Positions 38,881 to 53,329 of a stretch of 64,000 nucleotides of DNA are shown here, one piece after another. The DNA is from Phoebastria nigripes (lineage: Eukaryota > Chordata > Aves > Procellariiformes > Diomedeidae). Both the position numbers and the translations under genes were made by a program. Below the pieces are notes generated by a model. It searched no databases and had not been told where the DNA came from. It saw nothing but the letters and a program-made list of their open reading frames with translations. The stretch covers positions 171,933-235,932 of the forward strand of contig JAYKAV010002972.1 of NCBI GenBank assembly GCA_035582835.1, written 5' to 3'. Numbering within the stretch: position 1 is the stretch's first letter; each line of letters starts with the position of its first letter.

Positions 38881-41800
38881 CAGATCAGAGGACAAATTAT
38901 GAACCACACTTGGTCATAGAACAACTTGAAGAAAGATTGTAAGTGCTGCACAGTATGCATTATTTTCTATAACCTTTCTTGCAGACTCTAACTTTTCTAA
39001 TTCAGGAAAAAAACCTGCACTCTTAAAAAAAGGTGGGGGTGGGAAGCACTACCTCTGCAATTCGTCAATCCCAGAAATTCCAGTTATCCAGTTGTTCTAC
39101 TATTGTTTTCCTAAAATGGATTGTAAAACCTTGACGGGCTTGTTTCCACTGCTGTTGCTGTATAAAGTGGCAGGTGTCATTCTGAAGTTGACCATTGGAG
39201 GAAAAAGATATGGAAAACAACTACTCATGTAAAATGTCATTAACCATATCAGGGATTTAGTATAGAGTTAAATGAGGTAAATCAACTTTCCACTGAACTT
39301 GTGTGCACATAAAGTGTGCTGATAAGCTCAAATATTTTTCTACAAAAGTTGGCATGCACATGTAAATAATCTGTTAAAATCTTTAGAGAATCACTTCACC
39401 ATTTCTGGGGAGGAAGGACAACTGAAACTAATTTTCCAAACAAGGTTTTTACAATTTTAATAATGCTAGATACAAAGGAAATTGCTGTGCTCTTAACAAT
39501 TCAGCGCAGGGAGGAGGGCATTAGAGGGGAAACAATGGAAATGACTACTTGCGTAAGAAACATCAGTGCGTAAAGGAGAAATGACATGATTTGTGCTTTC
39601 CCATGTGAGTTTTATCATAATTTTTGCACCTTCTATTTGTATCTAGCTAAAGGACTAGTTGGTCTCTTGCCCGGGGGGAGGTGGAGAAGGAAAAGAAATT
39701 ATAGAGATCAGAATACCTTAATTTGCTTATTTAATGCTTCATCTGTTGGCCTGTGAAGCTAATTCTCAAAGTTAATGGCATTCCTTGAACTATGAAGGGA
39801 CTTGGTCTGTTGTATTCTTTTAGTTAACTTTTTTGATAGGGAGCTGGAAAACTGGGATGCACCATTATATTGCCTGTGTGTGTATAAATGCACTTTTTAT
39901 TTCTGTATGTGATAATGACTTACTGACATAGACTGCTAATCTAGCTTTAGATTCCAGATTTGAATCTGGAACAATCAAAACATTATCTATGTAAGGTACT
40001 ACAGCTGTTAAGTGTCTTTATCATCATGCAATATTGGAAATACAGGATTTATGCTGCATGGATCAGATCTCTGGTCATCAGACAGAGTACTGATGCAAAA
40101 AAATATAATTACTGAGTGTGGCCACAGCTAAATGTTTTGGAGGCATTAAAGAAATTTCATTTTGGGCACTTGTGAAGAAATCAGTTAAGGAAATCAGTTC
40201 CTGTTTAAACCTGAAATCTGTAAGGAAACAGAAGAATTGCTCTGTACTAGAATAATTATTAATTATTTAAAGTGTTGATTCTCCCTTTCCCCCTGTCATT
40301 TGATCTTATTTATTGCTATTATTCAGGATTGAGTCATACTTCAGGTCCGCATAAATCTAAATACTCATCCACAAGATATTTGAAAACAGGAAATTTCTTG
40401 TCTTAGGACCTGCAATCTGGTCTTAAAGTAGTTGGAAGCTCATCTATTTTATTGTTTCCATTAGCTTTTCAATAGTTTGGAAAATACAGAAAATCAGTTT
40501 GATTTAAAGCTGTTTAGAAGTTAACTTCCAAAACGAAGCATAAGCTGACAGATACTTGCAAATTATTTTTCCCAGATTCACTGGGTCATGTTCTGGACTT
40601 GCATTTCATAATCATTATCTTTGGTTTTGCATATTAAATTTCTGTAGAAAATGCAGATACAGTACTTCTGGAAAGCACTACCCTGTAGTAACTCACTTGT
40701 CAAACTGAATTTCAGTTGGAACTTTAGACATGGTTTGAAAATGTTTACTAGATCAAGCCATTAGTTGCAAATGAAGTTCTGCCTTCGTGAAATGGTATTT
40801 GAGTTAGACACTCAACATTTCAACATTAACAAAACTAACTTCTGGAGTGTTTAGAAATTCTGTTTCTGTGTATTTGTAGAAACATGAAGGTCACAAACAG
40901 TGATTATGTCTCCTGGTCGGGTAACATCTGAAGAAGGTTTTTCAAGATTGGAGTATTAGATGTAGGTGCTTAAAGTTCTTTATTGGATCTGGACTGTAAC
41001 CTACAACATTTCTATATTAAAGTGGGCATTTCAGTTTCAGTATGCACTGCTGTCTTATGTTTTTGTATTCTTAATCATGTTTTTCTATAAATTTGCTTCC
41101 ATTCCCTACTCTACACTTCAGTGCTTGGATGCTAGTGAAACAGCTGCTTGTTGTGTCTCACACTTTAAAATGTGGTATGATCATAATGCTGTATGACAAG
41201 CTGCATAATACTGGATCAGCAGAGAGAAGAGGAGGCGTGGAAGTTGTAGGATTCTTGAATGAAACAGTGCACACAATGTGTAAAGATGCACTGTCTTAAC
41301 AGTCCTCAAAATAAGAACATTTTTCCAATACGTTTCTTGAAAGTTCTTCTCTTTATGATAGTATATTGGATATCAAGCTAGATGGTTGATTTTTACATCA
41401 TGCATTGTCTGTTAAGAAATTGGATGTGTCACTATGCATGTGTTGCTGTGCATTAACAAGCATGTTTAATAGGCTTTGCTTTTGTACTGGAGGATGAGAG
41501 TCTCTTGAATTTCAGCAGTCATGTGCAATGTTAGAAATGTTTCTGTTCAATTAATTTATTGTGATTGAAGAGAGAGACTCTGGTGCCCATTAACATAATG
41601 CAATGTCCTTTGTAGAGACTGGTAACTTTCATTCTTGCTTTTGCAATTAACTTGAGCAAATACTGTACTCTCTCTCAACTTCATGCATGGGATATTTCTT
41701 GCTTTGCTCTATTTATTTTCTCTACTTAAATCTATTTGGAATCTATTTATAACTTGTGAAAACATCCGAATTTTCACTTACTACTTGGAGCTGTCCTGTA

Positions 41801-44800
41801 GTTGGAATCATGAATGTGGAATTGTAATTGTTGCTTATTTCATAGCAGAGGGACTGCCCCAGTTCTCTGTAAGAGTTGAAGCAGAATTATTCAACTAAAA
41901 AGCTTGTGCTTTTGACACTCTTAATGCCTTTCAGCATACCTTTGAAAATCCCGAGGAAAGTTTTGTGGATGGAAAAATGCTGCTTTTTTCCCCTTCCCCT
42001 AAGCTGTTGAAAGAAAACAAAGGATGACTTCTCGAATTAGACTTCNTTTCTTATGGAAACATTATCAGCCAGCTAAGCAGCTGTGCCAGTCCGTGTTGTA
42101 CTGGATACCACAGGAGGTGGCTTTTGTTCAGTGTGTTTCTTGTCGCAGGAAAGGGGGAAGGGATCAGACCTCAGTTAACTGTAATCCCATGTTAGCTTCA
42201 CCTGCAACAACTTTTACAAAGATCCAGTTGTTCTAGAAGACAAAGTAGTAGTTTTGCTCAGGAGCCAGTACCTGATTTTTTTTAATTGCATTCTAACTTC
42301 ATTACTCCTGAACTTGGCAATCTTTCCTTAGTCATCTGAAAGGCTTTTTGTACCAAATAGAACTCNTCTGCTTCTTATTGAAGATAAACCAGATCTTAAT
42401 TCAGCTGACTTTTGTATGCCTTGTATCATAAGAATATGAAACTGCCTTTCTTTCACCTAGTGGGATTTTTTCCAAAGATGACAATTTAGGTGGCCTGAGC
42501 ATCTGAATTAGGTGTCTTCCTAATTTTGAAGTTCTTGGCAACTTATATCCTAAAACTATAATATAAGGAGTAAACATACAGGATGCACATCTCCTATCAG
42601 AGCTGTAAAATGCTATTCTAAATTTAAAAATATTCTAAGACTATAAGAGTTTATAATTCTAGAGTTTTTTTTCTGTCATAGTATACTATGTTTATTGAAA
42701 CTAAACTATTTTAAACACTACTTGAGGCAGCTTTTTTCTTTTGGGCTCTCTGGTGATGGAAGTTTTTATTACAATTTGTGAAACATGCCTGTTAGATGTA
42801 ATTAAATAGCAATCTCATCTCTTTAAAATATGTTCTAACAAGCAGATAGGCTACTGAAAGTGAAACTACTGTCATTGCTTATTGATTTGTTTGTTCCCAG
42901 GCAAACCAATACAACAGCATAAAAACAAGCTTTCTTCTCATCAGTCAAAAATGCGAATGACTTATGAATTGCACTGAGGCACTCGAGTTATACAGTCTGG
43001 TTTCTGTGATTTATATGTTTTTCTCAATTTTCAGGGCTGTTTCTGAAATTGGAGTATTTAAATTCTGAGAACAATCTTATTTTATACATATGCCTCATAT
43101 AATCTTCTCAGGAGATGCTTGGGGATGCTTATCTTCAGTGCACCACATTTGTGGCTTTTCATCACAAAACCTGGTCACCTACACAGCCGCTTCATGTGGA
43201 ATCAACAGCAAATTCTAAATAAACTGAGTAATTATGCCCGCCCCCCCCCAGTATTTCTCTGGGCTAACCTCCCTCCCTTAAGAGGGAAGGAGCAGGGGAA
43301 ATAAATTACTTTTTACTAATGCATGCTTTTTGATCAGTATTACATATTAAATACAGGGATTGTAGAATTCAACATCGCAACTCTTCTATCATTGTGGTAT
43401 CAGGATGTTGTGTTAGCTACTAGGTGAAACAGAATAATGCCATCTAATCAGACTGCAAAGAGGTTCTTTCACACCCAGCATCCAATCTTCCTACACAAGT
43501 TTATAGAGAGTTATTGTACTTACTGTCCTGTTTCTAGATTATGAGATCTCATCAGCTGATAACTTTAAATCTGGTATGGCAAAAGGTGTAAACTGGATAA
43601 TTGATTTGGAGTGAAAATAAGACATTTCATAAGTTGTGCCTGTATTTGGCACTCTCCTTTTTCTCTGCTGCTACTTTTTAATATTTTTTTAAGACAGATT
43701 AGTTCATTAGAAAAAACAATTATCATGAATAACAATTACTGAAAGGACTGTGCGCTTCTACCTTGAACATTGATTGTGTGGAGATATTTAGCTTGGTTAC
43801 AAACTAACAATGACAATAACAAGATTATCATTCAGTGCAATTAGATACGTTTTATTTTGCTCTGTTGTCTGGGTAGCAAATAGGTGGATGCTCTTAAGTG
43901 GGTGCTGCTGTTCTGCACATATGTCAGGTCTGAGCTGATGCTCCTCTCTAGAATCTTTTTAATTAAGAACTTTTATGGCAAGGCGTATATTAACTAGCAA
44001 CAAGATATGAGGTTCTGATTCAAATTAACATATTAGTAATATAACCCTCAAATGCACAAAAGAATAAAAGGGCAGTTTATTTTATTTATGTTTAATTAGG
44101 GGATGCTCCTGGGGTCAAGCTTCTTGTGTGGGCTTCTTTCTCTGGCTAATAGAAATGTATCTTCCACCAGTTTGGGAGAAAGACTGTTAAAGGGCTGAGG
44201 TGGAGGTCAGCTTTCAAGAGGAAGCTTTTACCACTTTTAGGACTGCACTGTTTCATGATGGTGCTCAGGCTCTCCTGACCTGCTTTCCACCCGCCCTCCC
44301 CCTCCAGCAGATGCTCCCAGCTGCAGGGCAGCTACCAGCTGGTGGGAGTTGCTGCTGCTGGAAGACTGAACATCAGAACAGACTGGCAGGAGGTCTGATA
44401 GAGAGAGTTACTAGTGCATTTATTCCTGTTAAACTTTGCAACTATAATTTTGTGAAAAACTGAGTTGTCAGATCTAACAAAGAAGTTTATTCTCTCTTTT
44501 CTTTTGAGCAAGTTTTTTAAATCCTTTTGAGAAGCTCTGGGAGGAGCCAGTTTTATTTAGAAGCTAAAAACATCCAAGTAAGTTGTTTGAACTGTTTAAG
44601 ATTAAATGTTGTAGAACAAAAAATTATGTCATGGTCCAGATTCTTTTCTTTCTCCCCCAGTTTTGGAGAAACAGTTGGCTAGTGTTAGTAAAGAATTTGT
44701 TTTTTTCGGGAGGGGGAAGACTGCTAAAATAGGCTGAGGGGGAGTTAGTCGCATGTCCAGCTTTTGCTTTTTGGCTTAGAAGTCGCATGTCCAGAGATAG

Positions 44801-44878
44801 TTTGAAATAGTTTTTCTGCATACTCTTCATTCCTTTAAGATTTGCCAGACTTGGGGGGGGCAGGGGGAAGGTTGTAGC

Positions 44879-44953
44879 TTGGTGTTTTGGGGTTTTTTGG
44901 TTGTTTGTGTATTTTTTGGGTTTTTTTGTGTTTTTTGGTGGTTTTTTTTTTTT
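44879..44953. repeat. G/T-rich low-complexity tract
   Basis: Repeated GGTTTTTTGG and GTTTTTTGGTGG motifs ending in T12, preceded by a G8 run at about 44853. Confidence 0.85.
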
Positions 44954-46275
44954 AATTATTGATTGTGATTTTCTCATTTGAAACAGTTTTAAGGCTGTCC
45001 ATTTTTTGTTCCTGTTTTACCTCAGTTTTAGCTCACTTATTATTTAAAAAAAAAAAAATAAAATAAATGGGCTTATGGTTTATTGTTTGAATTTTACACC
45101 ATTTGACTGCGTATCTAGTGTGTTATTTTATATTTGAGTTTCCTAAAGCCCAGCTTTCAATGTCCCAGTGATAAAAATGTTCTTACCACCTTAATAATTC
45201 TGCTAAGTTGGAACAAATGGATTTTTAAGAGTTACCAGCTCCTGAGGAAGCTTTTACTGAGGAAAAAAAGCATTTTATCCATTTGAATTACATTGAGTTA
45301 GATACTAATGCAAGGTGAGGTGTTCCAGTGCACAGTCTGCAGTATAGTTAAGTACAAGTTCTGGTACTGGTGTTCTGTGCTTGGGCGTCTTGGCTTTTAG
45401 ATCACAGTGCAACAGCACGAGTGAGCAATGTTTTAATGTTGTGATGCTGCCTGCCACTGCCCTGGCCTATTTAATACTTATACCCAGGACTCGGAGCGCT
45501 GGGTGTTTTTGGAGGGGGGTGGGGGGAAGCCTCCGAGTGCTACTACAAGGAAATTCTCAAAGGGTTGCTGTGCATATTACTTTTGCACATGCCTGTTTAA
45601 ATAAACATCCTTAAGGGGAAAAAAAAAAATTAAATCATTATTCCAAAAATACTTTATTGCTGGGACTAGCATTTAACCCATACAGCAAATTTAGCTTATA
45701 AACAAAAGGATTCATTTTCTTCTTGTAGCTTACAAAACTGAAAATGCTGTGAGGCTCAGTTTCTGAATGCTTTAAAACCTTTTTTAAAAAGAATGTTTTT
45801 TTTTTTAAAAAACTTCACTGACCACTTTTTTAACTGATTCTGGACTCTAAGAAATAGCTGACAGGGTTTATATACACTTGTCAACATAAGACAAACTATT
45901 ATTTTAATATTAAGTGCAAATTTGTTACCATTAGAACTTATGAACAATTATAGTGTAACAATATTGCAAGCAGTTCTTGGGGTGTTTTTTGTATTCTTCG
46001 GTATTGTGTAAGAAAAATTAAGTTGTTCTGTATCTTTAAATATTTTAGCCTTTTTAACAAACTAGTGCTCTGCAACCACACTTGAATACAGGAAACCTTT
46101 CTTCTTCTGTACCGTCATCATTTGTGATACGTCCCCCTACTGTACACTCGTTCATTTGTTCCCTGCCATGTCAGTCAAATGTGTGCATCTAGCGAACTAT
46201 CCTGTCACCGTCGTGGGGCTCTGCCTGTGCCTGGAACTGACAGCAGGTACAGAGAATGCTTTCAAACAGCCTTGA

Positions 46276-46279
<4 letters not shown>

Positions 46280-46309
<30 letters not shown>
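46280..46309. repeat. T30 homopolymer
   Basis: Thirty T preceded by TTGAATGA and followed by GTCTCAC. Confidence 0.9.
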
Positions 46310-46310
<1 letters not shown>

Positions 46311-49300
46311 TCTCACTTTATTTTTAGAAAGGAAATGTCTCGTCTCTGGTATGGGAAGAAGGGAAGAAAGCACCAGCCAGTTAATCATAAATATGCTCTG
46401 GTAATTTTCAGTGTAGTATGGTCATTTCTGTTACTGCATTCTTGTAATGTTGTGGTGCAGAGACAGTTTCTGGAAGTTTAAATTTTGAATGTGTAAACAG
46501 GATGCTAAGTCACAAATTTTCATTACTTCTAGGTGCGTAACCTAATTGCTGGTATTCCATTGGCATTAGATAAGAGAAACTACTTTGAGCATTAAGGGGC
46601 TCAACAGTTTTAGGATGGGTTTTGTTTTTCCTTTGGAGTAATGCATTTTTTCAACAAAATTGTGATTTATAGCTAAATACTGTGAACAGTAGTTTGCATT
46701 GGCATTTAATTAGAAAAGAGTAGATCTCCTGAGTTACCATTTGATTATACCTTCTCAGAAGTCACTCAACCATATGAAGGTCTGATAATACTTCTAAATT
46801 GATGGAGATGATTATGCTGTAGTCCCACTCTCACATTTATAATGAAGGGGGGACCAATACCACTGTTTTTACAGTTTATTAGATTTATGAAAGTAACTGT
46901 GGTGTTTTTTCAGTGGTGTTTTCCCCAAAAAAACCTTAAAATTGTAGTAGTATGTAAAGGAAATGGTTCTCGGTGAGCCTTGCAAAACAGTAACATCTTG
47001 GGGATAGAGAGGAAGTGATCTTGACAATATACTTGTGCTTTTACTAGCTGGTAGATCTGGAAGATATTTTTCATTCAGACTCTGCCTGCAACAGGCTTTT
47101 TACCATCTTTTTAAGAGTTACAGATCTCTGGGTTTTGGTGCATACTCCTTTCGGAGGTGCTGTTGAGTTTGGTTTTTATTTTGATCTTTATTTGTAGCCA
47201 GGTTACTTGCAGAATATGAAATTGTTATGTGGCAACAACTGGTTCTGTAAATATGTGTGCCTAACTAACAAAATATTTTTGAAATAATAGGCTCTTAATT
47301 TTCCTCTGTGGCAATGGAATGTAGAATGGAGATGTAATTCCTAAATTAACGCAGATGTAAGTTGAGCATACACTGTAGCAGTGTAAAAGGTATCTGAAGT
47401 TTACCAAGAATGTGTTCTTTAATATATATCTTCATATATAGATATATCTTGCCCAGCTAATTAAAAAGTAGTAGTATCCCATGTTATAATTATTTCCCTT
47501 AGGACCAATGCTTCATTTTAACCAGAGTTCAACTATGCTAATAGAAGCAGTAGTTATCAGCTCTTAAGGAGAGGTTGAACTGAAGAAGACTGTATGAGAA
47601 ACTTTGCTGTGAGAGAGGTAGAGAACAGGTTATTTTATTGTGTAAAACAAGTCAAATCAGAAAAAAGGGTATAGAAGTATCTACAGATGGGCATATTTTT
47701 AAAATGTTGCTATGTCGACAAGACATGCTCTATTCTTGAAGTTGGTTTTTTTCTTTAATGAATGATCATAAAGCTAATGTGCAAGTGTAACCTTCTTACA
47801 GAAAAGAGGGAAGGAGAATTGGTACCATTACTTCTGTGAAGTGGGAAGCATATTAAAGAGACTGGCGGCATATATGAAGTACAGGTTTTTGACTAAATGT
47901 TTCATTAGTGGTTGTTCTGAAGTTTTGGATGAAAACCCATCTGACATGAAATAACATAAGTGCTGGACCAAATGGAGTGATATAATAAAACAAGAATGCT
48001 TGCTTGAAGCAACAAAGTTGCCCTGGATTATTTACCTGAAAGGCCTTTGTTATTTTTGTGGTGATAAAGTAAATTTGGGCTGAGCATTGTAGGTGTTCGA
48101 TACTTTCCCAGAATAAAAAAATCAAAATCTTAGTAACTAACCAAAGTATTATGCTCCCCCTTCAAAAAGCCAGTAATGTTAGTTTCCTACTTTTTTAGTA
48201 AATCTGTTTGGTATTTACTGTGTCCCTTTATTGTACTGCAACAGAAGAGATGCCAGTCAGTTTCTAGAATGTCAAAAATGCTGGCAACCATTCTTCTGTC
48301 AAAGCACTTTAGACAAAAAACATCAGACAATGCAAGAGAACAAAAGGTGGATTGCCTGCTTTGGGAATGCTTGTCCTGCCCCGAATGCTTTGCAGAGCTT
48401 CGATAGGCAGCGTAGCCAAAGGGGACCAAACCAATGAAAACTTATCTTTCGCTTTTATATTCTTAAGATATTATGCAAAGGGAATTAAAGTGGTGTTGGT
48501 TTTAATAGCTTGAATGGTTTGAGACTTGCACAACTTCTGAGGTTCTTGATTTATTGGTTAACTGTAGTTGGTAAGCTAATGGCTGTAGTTCTTTGGCTGT
48601 TATGGAGATATAATAATAGGGGCTTACATGTGAAAGATGAGAATTTAGTACTTCATCCCTGTGGATGTCAGAACTGCAAGGTTGCATCAATCCAATAATA
48701 CTGCTACAAAGATCTTTTTAAAGTCAGCTTTCCGTACTAACTTTTGTTTTAGAGTAATAGAGAGTGAACTGATGATCTGAGTCTCTTTAAAAAAAAAAAA
48801 AATGAAAAAGCAGAGTGCAATCCAGTACTTTCTTACACTGATCACTAAGCCTAGAACCTTTCCTTGATGATGGATATTTGTCATACCCACTGTCCTAAGT
48901 AATTAGGGGGTTTATGCATCATACCTTGACTAGATCTTCCATTTAATTATTAGGTGTTAGATTGTTTACATTTTTAACAATTGTGAAATATTAGGCCTCA
49001 CTACAAATGCAGTCAAAGTACAGTAGCAGATGAACATTTGAAAAGGCTGGTTATAAGTTGAAAGAAAATAAATGAGTAGTAGAGGCTTATATTTTCGTTG
49101 TGTGTTTTTAATGGTCTGTGCAATCTGAAGTTGATCCTTTTTCTGATGAAAGAGACAAATATTTCCATACTGGGCTGTGATTGTTACCTACTTCTGAGCA
49201 TGTACAGTACTTTCATGTCATACCAGAGAGGATCTCTGCATGGCACGGTCAGAACTGAGATGTAACCTTGCTCAGCCTGCCGTCTCCTGGGGTGGCAGCT

Positions 49301-49926
49301 TGAGGTCAGGCACCAGGTGCTGTGGTAGTCCATTCTGCAAAGCTGTGGGGACAATACTGATCACAGGGAGAATGTTGCTGTCATGTAACTTAGTCAGCTC
49401 TTCTGTCCCTGCTCTGGAAGACATCTTGGTGTGCAGAACAGTTCTGAGACGGCCAGTTTTAAAGGTATTGAAAGAGAGAAAGAACCGCAGTGCCAGCCAA
49501 TTCAGGGGACTGCTGGGATTCTCTGGTCCCTCTCCTCTGCTTAAAATGGCTAGCTCTTGTACCTTCCCTTCCTTGTCACCAGTAGAGTGACAGGGAGCTG
49601 AGCTGGCTGAAAACAGAAAATGCTTAGCTTTGCAGCCACACCACCGTCCCGAGTGGACTTGCATGAACTGCATTCCTGGATGTAAGCAGGGTCCAGAACC
49701 CCAAGAGCCTGCACGCACTGTGGGCCTGCAAAGCTGCGTTGGGGTCATATCCCTGGGTGTCATTGTGGCATACCTTGCTTCAGTGCTAATTCCTGCTCTC
49801 ATGTGCGTCTCCTAAGACTTTCTGCAATTTTGTTAATCCTGTCAGAATGACCAATACTCTCTGATTGCTTTCTCATCTGTTTGTATTTCACTTTTTTCTT
49901 AAGACTGGCTTGAACCCAGAGGGTCT

Positions 49927-49991
49927 NNNNNNNNNNNNNNNNNNNNNNNNNNNNNNNNNNNNNNNNNNNNNNNNNNNNNNNNNNNNNNNNN
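49927..49991. other. Assembly gap (65 undetermined bases)
   Basis: A continuous N run. Its right edge is G-rich (TCGGGAAGTGGGGGAGTTGG), so the missing part may be GC-rich or repetitive. Single undetermined bases also occur at 2380, 4109, 17457, 19037, 25260, 38863, 42046, 42366, 55943, 58248 and 60604; none falls in a coding exon. Confidence 0.98.
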
Positions 49992-52035
49992 TCGGGAAGT
50001 GGGGGAGTTGGGTGTTTTGGGTGGTCTTGTTTTAGGCAGTGCCCATCTAAAAGAATGGGGTCTAGGTTTTGAATTCTTAGATGCTCTTGGAATTCAAACA
50101 AATATTAGTTCCCTCAATTGATCAGTTTTCCTAAACACTTCATGTAGCGGAGGGCTGGACTTGCATCTACAATCACTTCCATCTGTAATTTGTATTTTCG
50201 GGTCCTAGCTCAAAATATATCTAGGAACACTTCTGATGGTATGAGCATGTAAATAGTCTATAATAGATGCAGCTGAACTCTTCATATTACCTATTTTGTT
50301 AAACTGAGGCACATGGAAACGTTATGCATGGATTTTTTCTTGTCATTAAAAAATAAATTAGTCTTAGTTTTTTTCAGAATGATACCTTATAACTTTTTAC
50401 CTCATGTGGTAAACCCTATGTATTAATGCATTATTGTAATGTAATCAATATGTCCCAAATAATCGTATTTGTGATGGAAAAGACTGCTTCTTCAATATTG
50501 CTTTCTTTCAAGCAGTGTCTGACATTTTGGGAGGAAACTAAATTTGTCTGAAAAACAAAGTTAGTGTTTTCTCTTAAAATACTAATAACAGCATTCAGTT
50601 CACAAATGCACCTTTTATTTTCATTGGAAGATCTTTACAGCTTTAATTTTTCAATTAAATATCACCTGATTTTACACAGATCTATTAAGATTCAAAGTAA
50701 AATTGTTCAGCTTTCATTCTCTTTCTTAATATTTGGTTTTTATTTTGTATTCACAGTTAATCATGAGGGTATAGCTAACTTATGTTGAAGAAAACCACTT
50801 ACACTGTTACGCTTTCTCCATTCTTATCTTTCAGAAGCACTGTTCAGCTCTGATAAGACCCTCCCTTCCTCTAAGGAGACACTTTCAGCTACTTGTTAAC
50901 TCTGAAAGTTTAGCTGTACTTGGTTTGAGGGCAGCGGTCACACTGTCCTGTTAGCAAACATGCATTAGGTACATGTGTGTTGGTCACTCTTGGCTTTGTT
51001 AAACTGGCAGAGGAATGCCTCATTGGTGTAAGCAGTTTTCATGTTTACAGCTGCGTATAGCAGATTGTTATGACCAGTGGCTGAAAGGGCTGAGGTGTCA
51101 CCGTGTGCATGGCAAATTGTCCTTCATGGACATTCAAACAATTGTAACTGTGATTTCATGTGTGTTGTTGAAGGACAAATAAGTTCCATGTTAAGAATTT
51201 CGATTTCTGTTTTGCTCACTGCGTATGCCAGCATAGCTTGCAAGACTACTCTGATGTACTTTCAGAAAAACAAGGTTTAGAAATATGAGTTTCTCCAAAA
51301 GGAGAATCCTAAGCCTCTTGATTGGTTGAATCATTAGTATGCAAACCCTCAGTTTGACTTATTGCATTAAAAATTAAATATTAAACTGTTGTGTGTTCTG
51401 CTAAGTGGTTAACTCACACATACATGGTGTGGAGAGTCAAGCTGACAGGCATTCATGTTACAAGAGTCATATGACTCATCCCATGTTTTCTCATCAATGT
51501 TGCTATTATGAATAGAGCAGGTAGTATTAGATCTCTAAGGATATCTCTCATGTCACTTCAAACTTGATTAGCCCTTGGAATTGTCCTGTGGTAGATTGTT
51601 CCAAGTCCCTAAGCAGAATCATTTTTGTCCTGAAGCACACTAACCTCCCGGCTATACACATTATTTGTTTCGGTCTATTCCAACCAGTGCCCAGGTTGAC
51701 CATAAGAGGTTTAGCTGTTCTTCTCTCCTCCTGCGTTCTTTTTGAAGCAGAAAATACCTAGAGAGAACAGAGGGTCCTTCAGGAACACTTCCTGATCCTC
51801 AAAAAGTAGCTTTGGGTATCAAGGAAACTGGATGCTGATCTGGCATAGTGAAGAGAGCGCAGCAAATAAAGCACATAGCAAACTCATATAGGTAGGCCTG
51901 CACTTTAATCCTGGCAGAATACTTAAATCACTATGACTTTGGGCAATTTGGCAATTTCTGTGTAAGAACATGGACTGTATTGGAATTTGGAAAGCCTTGT
52001 CCTATACCTTAAGGACTTAAATGTAAGAACTTATC

Positions 52036-52290
52036 CAGGTTTACTCAGGACCTTGCTCAGTCAAACTTTGAAAGCCTCCAAGGATGGAGATTCTACAGCC
52101 TCCCTGGGAAGCCTGTTCCAGTCCTTAACCATCAATAACATCAACCCTTTGAGCCCAGTGGTTCAGCCACTTTTTCAGCCTTGTTCTTCACGCATTTCAT
52201 ACATAACTGATTTGATTGCAGTGCTACTGTAGGATAGCATCAAAAGCCTTGGTGAAATACAGATAAATGGCATCCATTGCTATCTGCCCC
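52036..52290 (-). mobile_element. CR1 LINE fragment, antisense, internally deleted
   Basis: The first part (to about 52130) reads like a CR1 3' ORF2 end in reverse: AGCCTCCAAGGATGGAGATT, CTACAGCCTCCCTGGGAAGC, CTGTTCCAGTCCTTAACCA. The second part resembles the reverse of the CR1 reverse-transcriptase region: TTTGAGCCCAGTGGTTCAGC, GATAGCATCAAAAGCCTTGG, ATAAATGGCATCCATTGCTA. The intervening CR1 sequence is missing, so either an internal deletion or two neighbouring fragments. Confidence 0.7.
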
Positions 52291-53329
52291 CAAATGAAAG
52301 AATTTTACTACAAAGAAACATTCTGTACTGAAAACCACAGTCCAGTATGATGCGCACAAAACTGCATTTGTCTTTCACGAATGAAAGACCTTGCTTTCCA
52401 GGTATTTCTAATACCATGTGAAAAACTAAAAAACTAATGAAGTTTTGTGTTTAAGAATGAAAGTTCAAAGTAGAGAATGAGGTAGAAAGTAGCTCCTGGA
52501 ATGATCAGAAGAACAGATGTAGGGGCGGGCAGGAAGGGAAGAAAATAACTGGTTCATTTAGCTTGGTGAAATAGAATAGAGGATTAATATGACTACAAGG
52601 AAGGAAAATGAAGAAATCTTGATGGAAGAGGAAACAGCATAAGCAGACTATGAATTAAACCACATTGTAAAACATAATAAACTTCTAACTAATGCTACTA
52701 CTAACATTTCAAGACAGCCCTCTCAAGCCTTGCAGGGGCAAAATGCTAGCTGTTTCCAAGATATCTCAATCCGTTCCTGAATGAAGTTGTAGAAGGTAGT
52801 TGCCAGTAGGCTTAGATATATGTGACTTCATGATTAAATGAGCTACAGAATCCTGAAGTACATAATCCTGTCCACTGCAAAGCAAAAATAAAGCATGTTG
52901 ACCAAAACCGTAAGCATTTTATAGAAGGTCAGGTACTGTAGCTGAACTGTTGAGGTATCTTAATGTACTCATTTAAAGCCTAGATCAGTGATGAGTGGAT
53001 AACCTTGAGATAGTTTGTCTTGTGCTTTACTTACAGAATTTAGTATGGACTGTATACTTAAAATAAGCGCTGGGTTTGAGAGGGTGGATTCCTTGCCCTT
53101 AATTTTCCTGTTGATAGTTTGACATTCTGTGACATGCTATTTATGATGTTTGTCATTGCATACCAATGGTCAGCCACTATGCAGGCTTTTGTTCACAAAA
53201 CAGATGTAAAGATGTAATGTGATGGTGTGCAACAGGTTCAGGATGCCAAGGAGCTATTATTGTGTACATACTTGGATAAGTATTCATGTTTATCTCAGGT
53301 GAGAAATTTATCAAAGTACCTTGTGCACA

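Noticed and set aside
44200..44463. 87-codon + strand frame with a GC-rich middle, considered as an alternative first exon
   Set aside because: No similarity, no convincing donor in the right phase, and no promoter signal.
48176..48437. Overlapping short frames with several Cys and His residues, considered as a zinc finger
   Set aside because: The Cys/His spacing fits no zinc-finger type and the frames are short.
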